Below are positions 1 through 8,336 of a stretch of DNA of 64,000 nt, piece after piece. A program made the position numbers and the translations under genes. The stretch covers positions 1,984,001-2,048,000 of the forward strand of contig NZ_JAGINU010000001.1 of assembly GCF_017876315.1 (NCBI RefSeq), written 5' to 3'. Positions within the stretch are counted from its first letter, which is position 1. Every line of letters starts with the position of its first letter. The DNA comes from Pseudonocardia parietis. GTDB taxonomy: Bacteria; Actinomycetota; Actinomycetes; Mycobacteriales; Pseudonocardiaceae. Below the pieces are notes generated by a model. The model worked only from the letters and a program-made list of their open reading frames with translations, was not told the origin of the DNA and made no database searches.

Positions 1-183
1 CCGGACGGGCGTGCGCTCGACGAGGACGGACGGCCGCTGCCCGGGCTCCACGTCGCGGGGGCCGCCGCCGCGTTCCACTCCTCGGGCACCGGCTACAACA
101 GCGGGTTCTCGCTGAGCCGCGCCATCACGCTGGGCCTGCTGGTCGCCGAGAACATCGGCAAGGACCTCGTGGCGGAGAGCTGA
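1..183 (+). CDS. FAD-binding dehydrogenase, C-terminal fragment (runs off the window start)
   Basis: Frame 1 is open from base 1 to the TGA at 181-183 and encodes the last 60 residues of a flavoprotein. The visible GLHVAGAAAAFHSSGTGYNS stretch followed by SGFSLSRAITLG matches the C-terminal FAD-binding segment of the fumarate reductase/KstD-like dehydrogenase family, where GLYAAG...G precedes a helix over the cofactor. The N-terminal dinucleotide motif and catalytic residues lie outside the window, so substrate class is not determinable. It is convergent with the ferredoxin gene, with 94 bp between. Confidence 0.7.
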   Translation, partial: PDGRALDEDGRPLPGLHVAGAAAAFHSSGTGYNSGFSLSRAITLGLLVAENIGKDLVAES

Positions 184-277
184 CGGCGTCGTTCTCCGCC
201 GCGACGACGGCGTCCCGGTACCGGCTCCCGGTGCCGGGACGTCTCGTCGACGAGTGCGGCCTGCGGTCGCGGACCGC

Positions 278-466
278 TCAGCCGACGATCCTGATCGCCT
301 GCTCGGGACAGGCGGCGGCGCCTGCGTGGGCGTCGTCCTCCGTCCCGGGCGGCACCGCCTCGACCGGCAGGACGAACCCGTCGTCGTCGAGCTCGTAGAC
401 CTCGGGAGCCGTCGCACTGCACTGCCCGTGGCCCGCGCACGCAGGCCGGTCGATCTCGACACGCAT
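278..466 (-). CDS. Small [3Fe-4S]/[4Fe-4S] ferredoxin with a variant cluster motif, P450-associated
   Basis: A 62-residue ferredoxin beginning MRVEIDRPACAGHGQC. Cluster ligands visible are C10, C16 and C53 (CP), with His at 13 where a fourth Cys would sit in a [4Fe-4S] protein. Actinobacterial P450-partner ferredoxins commonly carry CxxXxxC...CP with a variable X, so this fits the P450-redox group. The ATG at 466 has a GGAGGG ribosome site just upstream. It is divergent from the P450 at 587, with a 120-bp shared promoter region, so it probably delivers electrons to that enzyme and perhaps to other P450s here. The longer reading frame upstream is only the antisense of the P450 gene. Confidence 0.85.
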   Translation of the reverse strand: MRVEIDRPACAGHGQCSATAPEVYELDDDGFVLPVEAVPPGTEDDAHAGAAACPEQAIRIVG

Positions 467-540
467 CGAGTATCCCTCCGTCCGGAGTGGCCCCGCCGTG
501 CCCGGTGCCTGCGCTCCGGGCCCCTGTCCCGGAGAGGCAT

Positions 541-568
541 TCCTGATTATAGTACTCAATGATGTAGC
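541..568. promoter_or_regulatory. AT-rich operator-like island between ferredoxin and P450
   Basis: An AT-rich patch in a GC-rich background, containing TGATTAT (544-550) and TATAGTACT (548-556). TATAGTACT recurs at 20500-20508, at the start of the acyl-CoA dehydrogenase gene. The GTAC core fits the general GT...AC pattern of GntR operators. It may be the control site and -10 region for the divergent ferredoxin/P450 pair; this is inference from recurrence and position. Confidence 0.35.
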
Positions 569-586
569 GGAACGAGAGGCGACGAC

Positions 587-1828
587 ATGAAGCAGTGGCA
601 GGAGCCCGCCCACATCGCGTCGATGACGAAGATCGCCGCCTACCGGGAGGTCGACGAGATCCTGCGGTCGAAGGACTTCCGGCAGGGTTCCCATACCGAG
701 AGCCGGCCGTTGTTCGGGGACTCGCTGCTCCTGCTCGACGGCCCCGACCACCGCGAGCGGCGCCGGCTGGAGAACCCGCTGTTCGACCGGAACGCCCTGA
801 TGTACTACGACCACGAGGCGCTCGGTCCGGTGATCGAGAAGTGCATCGACGAGTGCCGCCGCACCGTCGACGAGCACGGCCGGGCCAGGGTCGACCTGGT
901 GCCGCTGGTGCGCAGCATGCTGCACCGCATCTCCGCGGTCACCACCGGGATCGACGGGGTCGACACCCCGGAGGGCACCGAGCGGTTCCGGTTCTTCGTC
1001 GAGCACCTCGGCACCGCGGCCGTGGTCGAGTGGTCCACCGAGGACCACGACGAGGTGCTCGCCCGTGGGATGCGGATGCGCGACGAGTTCGTGACCGAGT
1101 TCTTCGGCCCGTCCGAGGCACGCCGCAAGCAGCTGGTCGCCGACTTCCGGGCGGGCACGCTCGCCCGCGAGGACCTGCCGGTCGACCTGCTCACCCTGCT
1201 GCACCTGCACTGGGACGAGTCCTGGGACGAGGAGCTGCCGCTGCGCGAGGCGACGCTGTTCCTGGTCGCGGCCACCCAGACCACGACGCACACGCTGCCG
1301 CACGCGCTGCTGCACCTGCTGCGCTGGATCGAGGAGCACCCCGAGGACCGCGAGAAGCGGGCGGACCCGGAGTTCCTCCGGCTGATCGTCAACGAGACCC
1401 TGCGGATGCACCAGCCCGCCCCGACGCTGCTGCGTTACGCGACCCGGGCGCTCACCCTCGCCTCCGGGCGGGAGGTCGCCGAGGGCGAGCGGGTCGCGCT
1501 GCTGTTCACCCCGGCCAACCGGGACCGCACGGTCTTCGGCGAGGACGCCGACGAGTTCGACCCGTACCGCCCGGCCGTCCCGGGCACCCGGCCCTGGGGG
1601 CTGACCTTCGGCAGTGGTGCGCACGTGTGCCTGGGCCGGCCGCTGGTCACCGGGCTGGCCAAGCGTGACGGCGAGCAGCCGACCGAGGGCACCATGCTCC
1701 GGATCCTGCGGGCACTCAGCTCGGCCGGGGTCGAGCTCGACCCGGACGCCCCGCCGGTCGAGAACGCCTCGAGCAGCCACGACAACTACGCCAGCATGCC
1801 GGTGGTCCTCACCGCCCTCGGGCGCTGA
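587..1828 (+). CDS. Cytochrome P450 (CYP A)
   Basis: A 413-residue soluble bacterial P450. The heme-binding loop FGSGAHVCLG has its thiolate Cys at about residue 348, and the K-helix ExxR is seen as ETLR near 269. The I-helix reads LVAATQTTTH (about 226-235), so the usual acidic residue before the conserved Thr is a Gln. It pairs with the divergent ferredoxin at 278-466. Sequence resemblance (WSTxDH, LTFGSGxHxCLGRxxVTG) shows it is a relative of the P450 at 3112-4311. Likely role: hydroxylation of a hydrophobic cyclic substrate in the surrounding pathway; substrate unknown. ATG 587 follows an AGGCGACGAC stretch with only a weak ribosome site. Confidence 0.9.
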   Translation: MKQWQEPAHIASMTKIAAYREVDEILRSKDFRQGSHTESRPLFGDSLLLLDGPDHRERRRLENPLFDRNALMYYDHEALGPVIEKCIDECRRTVDEHGRARVDLVPLVRSMLHRISAVTTGIDGVDTPEGTERFRFFVEHLGTAAVVEWSTEDHDEVLARGMRMRDEFVTEFFGPSEARRKQLVADFRAGTLAREDLPVDLLTLLHLHWDESWDEELPLREATLFLVAATQTTTHTLPHALLHLLRWIEEHPEDREKRADPEFLRLIVNETLRMHQPAPTLLRYATRALTLASGREVAEGERVALLFTPANRDRTVFGEDADEFDPYRPAVPGTRPWGLTFGSGAHVCLGRPLVTGLAKRDGEQPTEGTMLRILRALSSAGVELDPDAPPVENASSSHDNYASMPVVLTALGR

Positions 1829-1863
1829 GCGGGTCGGGGACCGGCCAGGGCCACCACCGGCTC

Positions 1864-3087
1864 ATGCCGTGGGTGGTGTGGTCGGTCTGCGTGCTGGCCT
1901 ACATCGTCGCGGTCGCCCAGCGGACCACGCTCGGCGTGGCCGGCCTGGAGGCGGCCGCGCGGTTCGACGTCGGGCCGGGCATCCTCTCGACCTTCGTGGT
2001 GATCCAGCTGGTGCTGTTCACCGTGGCGCAGATTCCGGCCGGGGTCTTCGTGGACCGGTTCGGCGCCCGGGTCGGTCTCGTCCTGAGTGCCTCGCTGATG
2101 GCCGTCGGGCAGGGAGTGCAGGCCTGGACCACCGATCTCCCGATCGCGATCCTCGCCCGGGTACTCGTCGGGCTGGGCGACGCGGTGATGTTCTCCGCGG
2201 CGTTCAGCCTCGTTCCCCGGTGGTTCCCGCCGGCCCGCGTCCCGATGATGGTCCAGCTCGGAGCGATGCTGTGCCAGCTCGGGCAGGTCGTCTCGGCCGT
2301 CCCGTTCGCCGCGGTCCTGCGTGGTGCCGGCTGGACGGCCGCCTTCGGTTCCGCGGCGGTGGTGAGCGCCGCGGTCGCGGTTCTCGGCGTCCTGCTGGTG
2401 CGCGATGCCCCCGCCGGCCGGTGGACGCCGGGGCCGCCGCTGTCGGCCGGGGCCGTCATCGGCCAGATCACCCAGGTCTGGCGGCGGCCCGGAACCCGGC
2501 TCGGGTTCTTCTGCCACATGGCCGTGCAGTTCTCGATGATGACCTTCACGCTGCTGTGGGGTGTCCCGTTCCTGGTCACCGGCCACGGGCTCGCCCCGTC
2601 GACGGCCAGCGGGCTGCTGGTCCTGTTCGTCGCGGTCACGCTCGCCGTCGCCCCGTTCCTGGGGGCCATCTCGTCGCGGCGGCCCGGCCGGCGGGTCCGG
2701 GTGATCCTCGGGGTGGTCGCTCTGCAGGCGCTCGTCTGGAGCGCGGTGCTGGCCCAGCCCGGCCCGGCACCGTTCTGGCTGCTCTGCCTGCTGGTGTCGG
2801 TCCTCGCCGTCGGCGGGCCGACCGCCGTGATCGGGATCGACATCGGCCGCACGGCCAACCCTCCGGCCAACGCCGCGGTGGCCCAGAGCATCGTCAACAC
2901 CGGAGGCTTCCTGGCGAGCCTGGTCGTGGTGACCGGGATCGGCGTGGTGCTCTCGGCGACCGGTGGGTTCGGTCCCGAGGCGTTCCGGGTCGCGATGCTC
3001 GTGCAGTACCCGGTCTGGCTGGTCGCCGGGATCCTCGCCTGGCGCACCTCGCGGGTGGCGCGGACCTCGCGGGACCAGTGGTCGTGA
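1864..3087 (+). CDS. Major facilitator superfamily transporter
   Basis: A 407-residue integral membrane protein with about 12 hydrophobic segments. The loop after helix 2 (VFVDRFGARVGLVLSAS) is the classic MFS GxxxDRxGxR motif, placing it with substrate:H+ symporters or efflux pumps. It begins 35 bp after the P450 stop on the same strand and probably shares its transcript. Context suggests uptake of the pathway substrate or export of an intermediate. ATG 1864 is the first in-frame start after the P450 stop; no strong ribosome site is visible. A perfect palindrome just after its stop should end transcription. Confidence 0.85.
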   Translation: MPWVVWSVCVLAYIVAVAQRTTLGVAGLEAAARFDVGPGILSTFVVIQLVLFTVAQIPAGVFVDRFGARVGLVLSASLMAVGQGVQAWTTDLPIAILARVLVGLGDAVMFSAAFSLVPRWFPPARVPMMVQLGAMLCQLGQVVSAVPFAAVLRGAGWTAAFGSAAVVSAAVAVLGVLLVRDAPAGRWTPGPPLSAGAVIGQITQVWRRPGTRLGFFCHMAVQFSMMTFTLLWGVPFLVTGHGLAPSTASGLLVLFVAVTLAVAPFLGAISSRRPGRRVRVILGVVALQALVWSAVLAQPGPAPFWLLCLLVSVLAVGGPTAVIGIDIGRTANPPANAAVAQSIVNTGGFLASLVVVTGIGVVLSATGGFGPEAFRVAMLVQYPVWLVAGILAWRTSRVARTSRDQWS

Positions 3088-3089
3088 CC

Positions 3090-3111
3090 GCCGGCCGGGC
3101 GCCCGGCCGGC
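3090..3111. terminator. Bidirectional terminator between convergent MFS and P450 genes
   Basis: A 22-bp perfect GC palindrome, with left arm GCCGGCCGGGC at 3090-3100 and its exact reverse complement at 3101-3111. It fills the whole gap between the two convergent stop codons. No T-run follows, which is usual in high-GC actinobacteria. Confidence 0.7.
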
Positions 3112-4311
3112 TCAGTCCGTGAGCTCGGGTCGCTCCCGGAGCAGGACCGGGTACGCGTCGTGCCGGCGCTGGGTGCTGGCGGCCGATACCGGGGCACGGC
3201 CCGGATCGGGCCGCATGCCCAGCCGGTAGAGCGACCGCAGGATCTGCACGTGCATGCCGGGGGACGCGGTGCTGCCGGTGACGACGGCCCGGCCGAGGCA
3301 CAGGTGCGGACCGCTGCCGAAGGTCAGGGCCCACGGCCGGACGCGGTCCGGCAGCGGGCGCCCCGGGCGGAACGCCTCGGCGTCCGGGCCGAAGACGGCC
3401 GGGTCGCGGTTCGCCGCCCCGATGTCGACGGCGACGTACTCGCCCTCGTCGATCACCCGCCCGTCGCGCAGCGTGACCTCGGTCAGCGCGCGGCGCATCA
3501 GGGCCACCGTCGGCGGGTGCAGCCGCAGGGCCTCGAACACCGCGGCGTGCAGCTCGTCGTCGGAGAGCGCGCCCGGGTCGTGCGCGTGCCGGGTCAGTTC
3601 GTCGACGGTGTGCACCAGGAGCGCGGCGTTGTTGAGGGTCGACGCGGCGAGGAACAGCACGACCTCGCGGACCGCCGCGTCGTCGTCCCAGCGGTCACCG
3701 TGCGCGGCGAGCAGCGAGAGCAGGTCGGTCGCGGCATCCCCGCGTTCCACCTGCTCGGCGCGCCGGTGGGCGGCCGGGGTGTGGAACCGGTCGACGACGG
3801 CGTCCCGGGCGCGCAGCCCCTCGGCCATGACCTCCGCGTGGTCCCGGGTGGACCACTCGACGGTGACGCCCTCCAGGATCGGGCCGAGGTGGCCGAGCAG
3901 CTCGGCGGTGCTGCCGGGGTCGGTCACGTCGTCGAAGCCGATCAGTGCCGCGGCGAACTGGAGGAACACCGCGCGACCGAGGGGCACCAGGTCGGCGGCC
4001 CACCCGGCGTCCTCGGCGCGCACCGCGTCGGCGGTACAGCGGTCCAGCGTGCGGCCGATCACGGCGTGGTAGTCGGCGAGCGCCGGCCGGGCGACCAGCG
4101 GCGCCAGCAGCCTGCGCCGGGCCAGGTGCTCGGGCCCGTCGAGGACGAGCACGGTGCCGCCGATCAGCGGGGCGCTCTCGTGCTTGGACTCCTGGGCGAA
4201 GGCCCGCGAGCAGAGGATCTCGTCGGCCTCGGCATAGGAACGCACCCGGGCGATCCCGTCGACCGGATCCGGGGCGGGACCGTGCCGCCGGGGGAGTGCG
4301 GTCGGGTTCAT
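3112..4311 (-). CDS. Cytochrome P450 (CYP B) with atypical I-helix
   Basis: A 399-residue P450. The heme loop FGSGPHLCLG carries the Cys at about 338, and ExxR is present as EALR. The I-helix reads LFLAASTLNNAALL, so neither the acidic residue nor the conserved Thr of the oxygen-activating pair is present at the usual places. It is homologous to CYP A at 587. The ATG at 4311 (MNPTALPRRHGP) has GAGGAG upstream and is preferred over longer in-frame starts that overlap the Mo-hydroxylase gene. It lies 85 bp downstream of the molybdenum hydroxylase operon on the same strand and is probably co-transcribed. Activity as an ordinary monooxygenase should not be assumed. Confidence 0.85.
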   Translation of the reverse strand: MNPTALPRRHGPAPDPVDGIARVRSYAEADEILCSRAFAQESKHESAPLIGGTVLVLDGPEHLARRRLLAPLVARPALADYHAVIGRTLDRCTADAVRAEDAGWAADLVPLGRAVFLQFAAALIGFDDVTDPGSTAELLGHLGPILEGVTVEWSTRDHAEVMAEGLRARDAVVDRFHTPAAHRRAEQVERGDAATDLLSLLAAHGDRWDDDAAVREVVLFLAASTLNNAALLVHTVDELTRHAHDPGALSDDELHAAVFEALRLHPPTVALMRRALTEVTLRDGRVIDEGEYVAVDIGAANRDPAVFGPDAEAFRPGRPLPDRVRPWALTFGSGPHLCLGRAVVTGSTASPGMHVQILRSLYRLGMRPDPGRAPVSAASTQRRHDAYPVLLRERPELTD

Positions 4312-4396
4312 TGCTGGTTCTCCTCGTCGCGGCCCGCTGCCGGGGCGGAGGAACGGGCGTGGGGACGCCCCGGCGACGTCCCCACGACCGCTGTAC

Positions 4397-6751
4397 TCAG
4401 GACTCGATGACGCCCAGCAGGCCGAGCATCCGGGTCGGGGTGATCGGGGTTTCGGTGACCCGGCCACGACCCACCTGCGCGAGCGCGTCGTCGATCGCGT
4501 TGAGCAGCGCCGCCGGCGCGAGGACCGTCCCGCCCTCACCGACACCCCGCGAGCCGATCACCTTGTCCGACTCGAACTCGAGGTGCTCGATCTCGATCTC
4601 GGGGATGTCGGGTGCGGACGGCATCAGGTAGTCCATGAACGTCGCCGCGAGGTACTGCCCGTCGGGTGCGTAGGCGGAGTGCTCCAGCAGCATCCCGCCG
4701 ATACCCATCGCGATCCCGCCGATGACCTGACCCTCGACCACCGCCGGGTTGATCATCCGGCCGCAGTCCTCGACGACCAGGAAGCGCTTGATCTCGATCT
4801 TGCCGGTCTCCTGGTCGATCTCGATCCAGCAGGCGTGGCTGGCCTGCGAGAACCCCCCGCCCTCGCCGTCGTAGTTCGACACGTACTCCAGGCTGGTGTC
4901 GAACCCCGGCGGCATCTGGTCGGGGGCCAGCCAGCAGCCGGTGGCGATCTGGGCGAGCGGGATCGAGCTCCCCGGCGCCCCCTTGACCGAGATGACGCCG
5001 TCCTCGATGTCGAGGTCGGCGGGATCGGCCTCGAGCAGCTGGGCGGCGAGGTCCAGGATCCGCCGGCGCAGCTCCCGGGAGGCCACCACGACCGCGCCGC
5101 TCGCCATCGTCGCCGCCCGGCTGCCACCGGTGCCGATCATGGAGAACGGGGTGGCGTCGGTGTCGCCGTAGACGACCTTGACGTCGTCGAACCCGATCCC
5201 CAGCTCCTCGGCGACCAGCTGGGAGAGCGTCGTCTCGTGGCTCTGGCCGTGGGTCACCTGCGGGGTGAAGGCGGTGGCCTTCCCGTCGATCTCGACCCGG
5301 ACCCGTGCCGGTTCGGACCCGAACGGGAAGCCCACCGCGTCCCAGAACTCCTTGGTGCCCGGCGCGGGTTCGATGAAGGTCCCCACGCCGAACCCGAGCA
5401 GGCGCCCCTCGGCCCTGGCGCGTTCCTGCTCGCGCCGGATCTCGGCGAGGTCGATCCGGGAGGCGAGGGTCGAGAAGGTCTCCGCGGCGGTGACGTTCTC
5501 CAGCGTGACGTTGGTGATCGTCTTCGCCGGCTGCTCGTCGAGGGTGATCAGGTTCCGTTCCCGCACCTCGACCGGCGAGATCCCGACCACCCCGGCGATC
5601 TTGTCCAGCAGCCGCTCGCGGACCAGCGTCTCCACCGCCCACGGTCCGCGCAACGAGATGTAGGACGCCTTGTTCGTCGCCACGATCTTGTGGTCGAACT
5701 GGTAGGCGGGGATGCGGTACGGCCCGGGCAGCGTCGTGCGGACGATGCCGGTGTAGACCGTCGACGGCGGGTTGATCGGGTAGGCGCCGTGGTCGAGCAG
5801 CATCGAGACCCGCAGACCCAGCAGCGTGCCGTCGTCGCGGACCGCGGCCTGCAGCGTCAGCTGCTCCTCGCGGGCCTGGCCTGCGGCGACCAGGTGCTCG
5901 TTGCGGTCCTCCACCCACTTGACCGACGCACCGAGCTTCTTCGCCGCGGCGCAGAGCGCGAGGTCCTCGCGGTAGACCGAGAACTTGAGGCCGAACCCGC
6001 CGCCGATGTCGTTGGCGATGACCCGGAACTGGTGGATGGGGTGGCCGAGCCAGCCGGCGAGCAGGAAGCGGTAGGTGTGCGTGGTCTGGGTGGAGACCTC
6101 GTAGGTGAGCTGGTTGGTCGCCCGGTCGTAGGTGGCGACACCGCCCCGGGTCTCCAGCGGGTTGGGGGCCCAGCGGTGCTGGGCGAAGCTCTCGGTCACC
6201 ACGTGGTCGGCCTGGGTGAAGGCCGCCTCGATGTCACCGAACACCTGCTCGCCTGCGTGCACGACGTTGCCCGGGACGTCCTCGAACAGCTGCGTGGCGC
6301 CGTCCGCGAGGCCGGCCTCGGTGCTCATCACCGGGTCCAGCACGTCGTAGTCGACCTCGATCAGGCTCGCCGCGTCCTCGGCGACGTAGCGGCTCTCCGC
6401 GACGATCAGGGCGATCGGCTCGCCGACGTAGCGCACGACGTCCGAGGCGATCGCCGGGTAGGACGGGCTGTGCAGGCCGGGGATCGGCTGGGCGAAGCTC
6501 AGGTCGCTGGTCAGCGCACTCATGTCGGCGCCGGTGAACACCGCCGTCACTCCCGGCAGCTCCCGTGCCGCGGTGACGTCCATGTCGGTGATCCGGCCGT
6601 GCGCGACCGTGCTGCGCAGGAAGTGGCTGTGCAGCAGCCCGCGGTCCTGGACGTCGTCGATGTAGCGTCCGGCCCCGGTGAGGATCCGGACGTTCTCCTT
6701 CCGGGGGATGCTGGCTCCGACCAGTCCCGAGATCGCGCTTCCGCCGGCCAT
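4397..6751 (-). CDS. Molybdenum hydroxylase large subunit (xanthine dehydrogenase/CoxL family)
   Basis: A 784-residue molybdopterin-binding subunit beginning MAGGSAISGLVG. GGGFGLK lies at about 250-256, IGTGGSRAATMASG in the Moco-binding half, and GVGEGGT near 736-742 supplies the catalytic Glu of the family. The segment that is AYRCSFR in true CO dehydrogenases and AYRGAGR in form II enzymes reads SYISLRGPWAVE, so this is not a CO dehydrogenase. It more likely hydroxylates an aromatic or N-heterocyclic ring using water. Its ATG overlaps the TAA of the 2Fe-2S subunit gene by one base. The protein needs Mo-cytosine dinucleotide cofactor, whose biosynthesis genes are not in this window. Confidence 0.92.
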   Translation of the reverse strand: MAGGSAISGLVGASIPRKENVRILTGAGRYIDDVQDRGLLHSHFLRSTVAHGRITDMDVTAARELPGVTAVFTGADMSALTSDLSFAQPIPGLHSPSYPAIASDVVRYVGEPIALIVAESRYVAEDAASLIEVDYDVLDPVMSTEAGLADGATQLFEDVPGNVVHAGEQVFGDIEAAFTQADHVVTESFAQHRWAPNPLETRGGVATYDRATNQLTYEVSTQTTHTYRFLLAGWLGHPIHQFRVIANDIGGGFGLKFSVYREDLALCAAAKKLGASVKWVEDRNEHLVAAGQAREEQLTLQAAVRDDGTLLGLRVSMLLDHGAYPINPPSTVYTGIVRTTLPGPYRIPAYQFDHKIVATNKASYISLRGPWAVETLVRERLLDKIAGVVGISPVEVRERNLITLDEQPAKTITNVTLENVTAAETFSTLASRIDLAEIRREQERARAEGRLLGFGVGTFIEPAPGTKEFWDAVGFPFGSEPARVRVEIDGKATAFTPQVTHGQSHETTLSQLVAEELGIGFDDVKVVYGDTDATPFSMIGTGGSRAATMASGAVVVASRELRRRILDLAAQLLEADPADLDIEDGVISVKGAPGSSIPLAQIATGCWLAPDQMPPGFDTSLEYVSNYDGEGGGFSQASHACWIEIDQETGKIEIKRFLVVEDCGRMINPAVVEGQVIGGIAMGIGGMLLEHSAYAPDGQYLAATFMDYLMPSAPDIPEIEIEHLEFESDKVIGSRGVGEGGTVLAPAALLNAIDDALAQVGRGRVTETPITPTRMLGLLGVIES

Positions 6752-7254
6752 TACCGCTCCGTCCCGGTGGCCCCGGCGTCGGCGGTGTCCGCCAGCACCT
6801 TCTCGACCCCGTCGATGATCGTCTGGTACCCGGAGCAGCGGCAGATGTTGCCGGACAGCTCCTCCCGGATCTCGGCCCGGGTGCAGGGCCGGGTGCCCTC
6901 GGCGAGCATGCCGCAGATCGACATGACGAAGCCGGGCGTGCAGAACCCGCACTGGAAGGCGTGGCTCTCGTGCAGCGCCTGCTGGACGGGGTGCAGCGTG
7001 CCGTCCTCGGCGGCGATCCCCTCGACGGTGGTGATCTCGTGGCCGTCGGCCTGCACCGCGAGCTGCAGGCAGGACCGGGCGGCCGCGCCGTCGACCAGGA
7101 TGGTGCAGGCGCCGCAGACCCCGTGCTCGCAGCCCAGGTGGGTGCCGGTGAGCCCGAGGTCCTCGCGGAGGAAGTCGGCCAGCGTCTTTCGGGCCTCGAC
7201 GGTGGCGGACCGGGTCCGCCCGTTCACGGTGACGGTGATGGTGCGGGTGGTCAT
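6751..7254 (-). CDS. Molybdenum hydroxylase small subunit (two 2Fe-2S clusters, CoxS family)
   Basis: A 167-residue iron-sulfur subunit. The N-terminal plant-type ferredoxin domain holds C42, C47, C50 and C62 (CEHGVCGACTILVDG). The C-terminal helical domain holds C102, C105, C138 and C140 (QCGFCTPGF...NICRCSGY). These relay electrons from the Mo site to the FAD subunit. The start ATGACC at 7254 overlaps the TGA of the FAD-subunit gene by 4 bp, and its stop overlaps the large-subunit ATG, the usual M-S-L gene order. Confidence 0.94.
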   Translation of the reverse strand: MTTRTITVTVNGRTRSATVEARKTLADFLREDLGLTGTHLGCEHGVCGACTILVDGAAARSCLQLAVQADGHEITTVEGIAAEDGTLHPVQQALHESHAFQCGFCTPGFVMSICGMLAEGTRPCTRAEIREELSGNICRCSGYQTIIDGVEKVLADTADAGATGTER

Positions 7255-8126
7255 CGGCCCTCCCGGGCACGTGAGGTGGCGGTGCGCAGCGCGCGGTTCA
7301 CGAGCACGCCGCACAGGTGGCGGCGGTAGGCGGCGGAGGCGTGCAGATCGGAGGTGGGGGCGATGCCCGCCGATGCGCTCGCCGCGGCCACCGCGAACAG
7401 GTCCTCGGTCGCGGTGCCCCCGATCAGCCCGGCCTCGGCGGCACGGGCCCGGACCGGCGTGGCACCGACCCCGGACACGGCGATCCGGGCGTCGGCCACG
7501 GTGTCGCCGTCGAGCCGGACGACGGCGGCGACGCCGACCATCGCGAAGTCGCCGTGCCTGCGGGCCACCTCCTCGTAGGCCGAGCCGGTGTGCGGGCCCG
7601 CGGCCGCGACCCGGACCGCGGTGAGGACCTCGTCCTCGGACAGCGCGGTGCTGAAGAAGCCGGTGAAGAAGTCGGCGGCCGGGATCACCCGTGTGCCGCC
7701 GGGGCCCTGGGCGACCAGCTCGGCGTCCAGGCACACCACGACGGTCGGCAGCTCGGCCGCCGAGTCGGCGTGCGCGATGCTGCCGCCGACGGTGCCCCGG
7801 TTGCGGATCGCCGAGTGACCGATCAGCGGGATGGCCTGGGCCATCAGCGGGCAGGCGGTACGGACCTCGGAGGAGCGTTCGGCCGCTCGCTGCCGGACCA
7901 GCGCCCCCACCGTGAGGCTGCCGTCGGCGAGGGTGATCCGGGTCAGGCTCTCGATCCCGTTGAGATCGACGATCCGGGCGGGCTGGGCGAGGCGCAGGTT
8001 CAGCAGCGGAACCAGGCTCTGCCCGCCTGCCAGGACTTTCGTCTCCTCTGCGCCCTCCGCACCGAGGGCGGCTATCGCCTCCTCCACCGAACCGGGTGAC
8101 ACGTAGTCGAAGACAGGAGGCTTCAT
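7251..8126 (-). CDS. Molybdenum hydroxylase medium subunit (FAD-binding, CoxM family)
   Basis: A 291-residue FAD-binding PCMH-type subunit. LAGGQSLVPLLNLRLAQP near residue 35 and TVGGSIAHADSAAELP near 112 are the two FAD-binding loops of the family. It accepts electrons from the 2Fe-2S subunit and passes them to an external acceptor. It is first in the operon, with ATG 8126 preceded by GAGAGGTGAG. An operator-like palindrome sits about 36 bp upstream at 8162-8173. Confidence 0.92.
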   Translation of the reverse strand: MKPPVFDYVSPGSVEEAIAALGAEGAEETKVLAGGQSLVPLLNLRLAQPARIVDLNGIESLTRITLADGSLTVGALVRQRAAERSSEVRTACPLMAQAIPLIGHSAIRNRGTVGGSIAHADSAAELPTVVVCLDAELVAQGPGGTRVIPAADFFTGFFSTALSEDEVLTAVRVAAAGPHTGSAYEEVARRHGDFAMVGVAAVVRLDGDTVADARIAVSGVGATPVRARAAEAGLIGGTATEDLFAVAAASASAGIAPTSDLHASAAYRRHLCGVLVNRALRTATSRAREGR

Positions 8127-8161
8127 CAGCCACTCACCTCTCTGTGAGCTGAACAGTGGGG

Positions 8162-8173
8162 TGATTATTATCA
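8162..8173. promoter_or_regulatory. Palindromic operator candidate upstream of the Mo-hydroxylase operon
   Basis: TGATTATTATCA, near-palindromic and AT-rich. The same element appears as TGATGATAATCA at 12371-12382 with the same flanks (GG before, G after). A weaker relative (TTATCGTTATCA) lies at 33751-33762. Position suggests control of the coxM-like start at 8126 and possibly of the divergent gene at 8337. Confidence 0.45.
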
Positions 8174-8336
8174 GAGATACCCGTCACCAGCCAGGCTCCC
8201 TTCGGCCGCACGTGGTGGGGCGGGTCGCGGGTCCGTCGCCCGGGCGGGGCGTCGGCCTGCAGCGGGTGGTTGACCCCCTCGCCGCCGTGGGCCTAGATTT
8301 CTATGAACATCATGAGGATAGATCGAGGAGGTCTCG

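Noticed and set aside
4397..6751. Large Mo subunit as aerobic CO dehydrogenase CoxL
   Set aside because: The AYRCSFR active-site motif is absent, and no CoxD/E/F-type maturation genes are present.
4583..7624. A 1013-codon open frame on the plus strand opposite the Mo-hydroxylase genes
   Set aside because: It is the antisense shadow of well-conserved CoxL/CoxS family proteins; its product is low-complexity Arg/Gly/Val-rich with no family motif.
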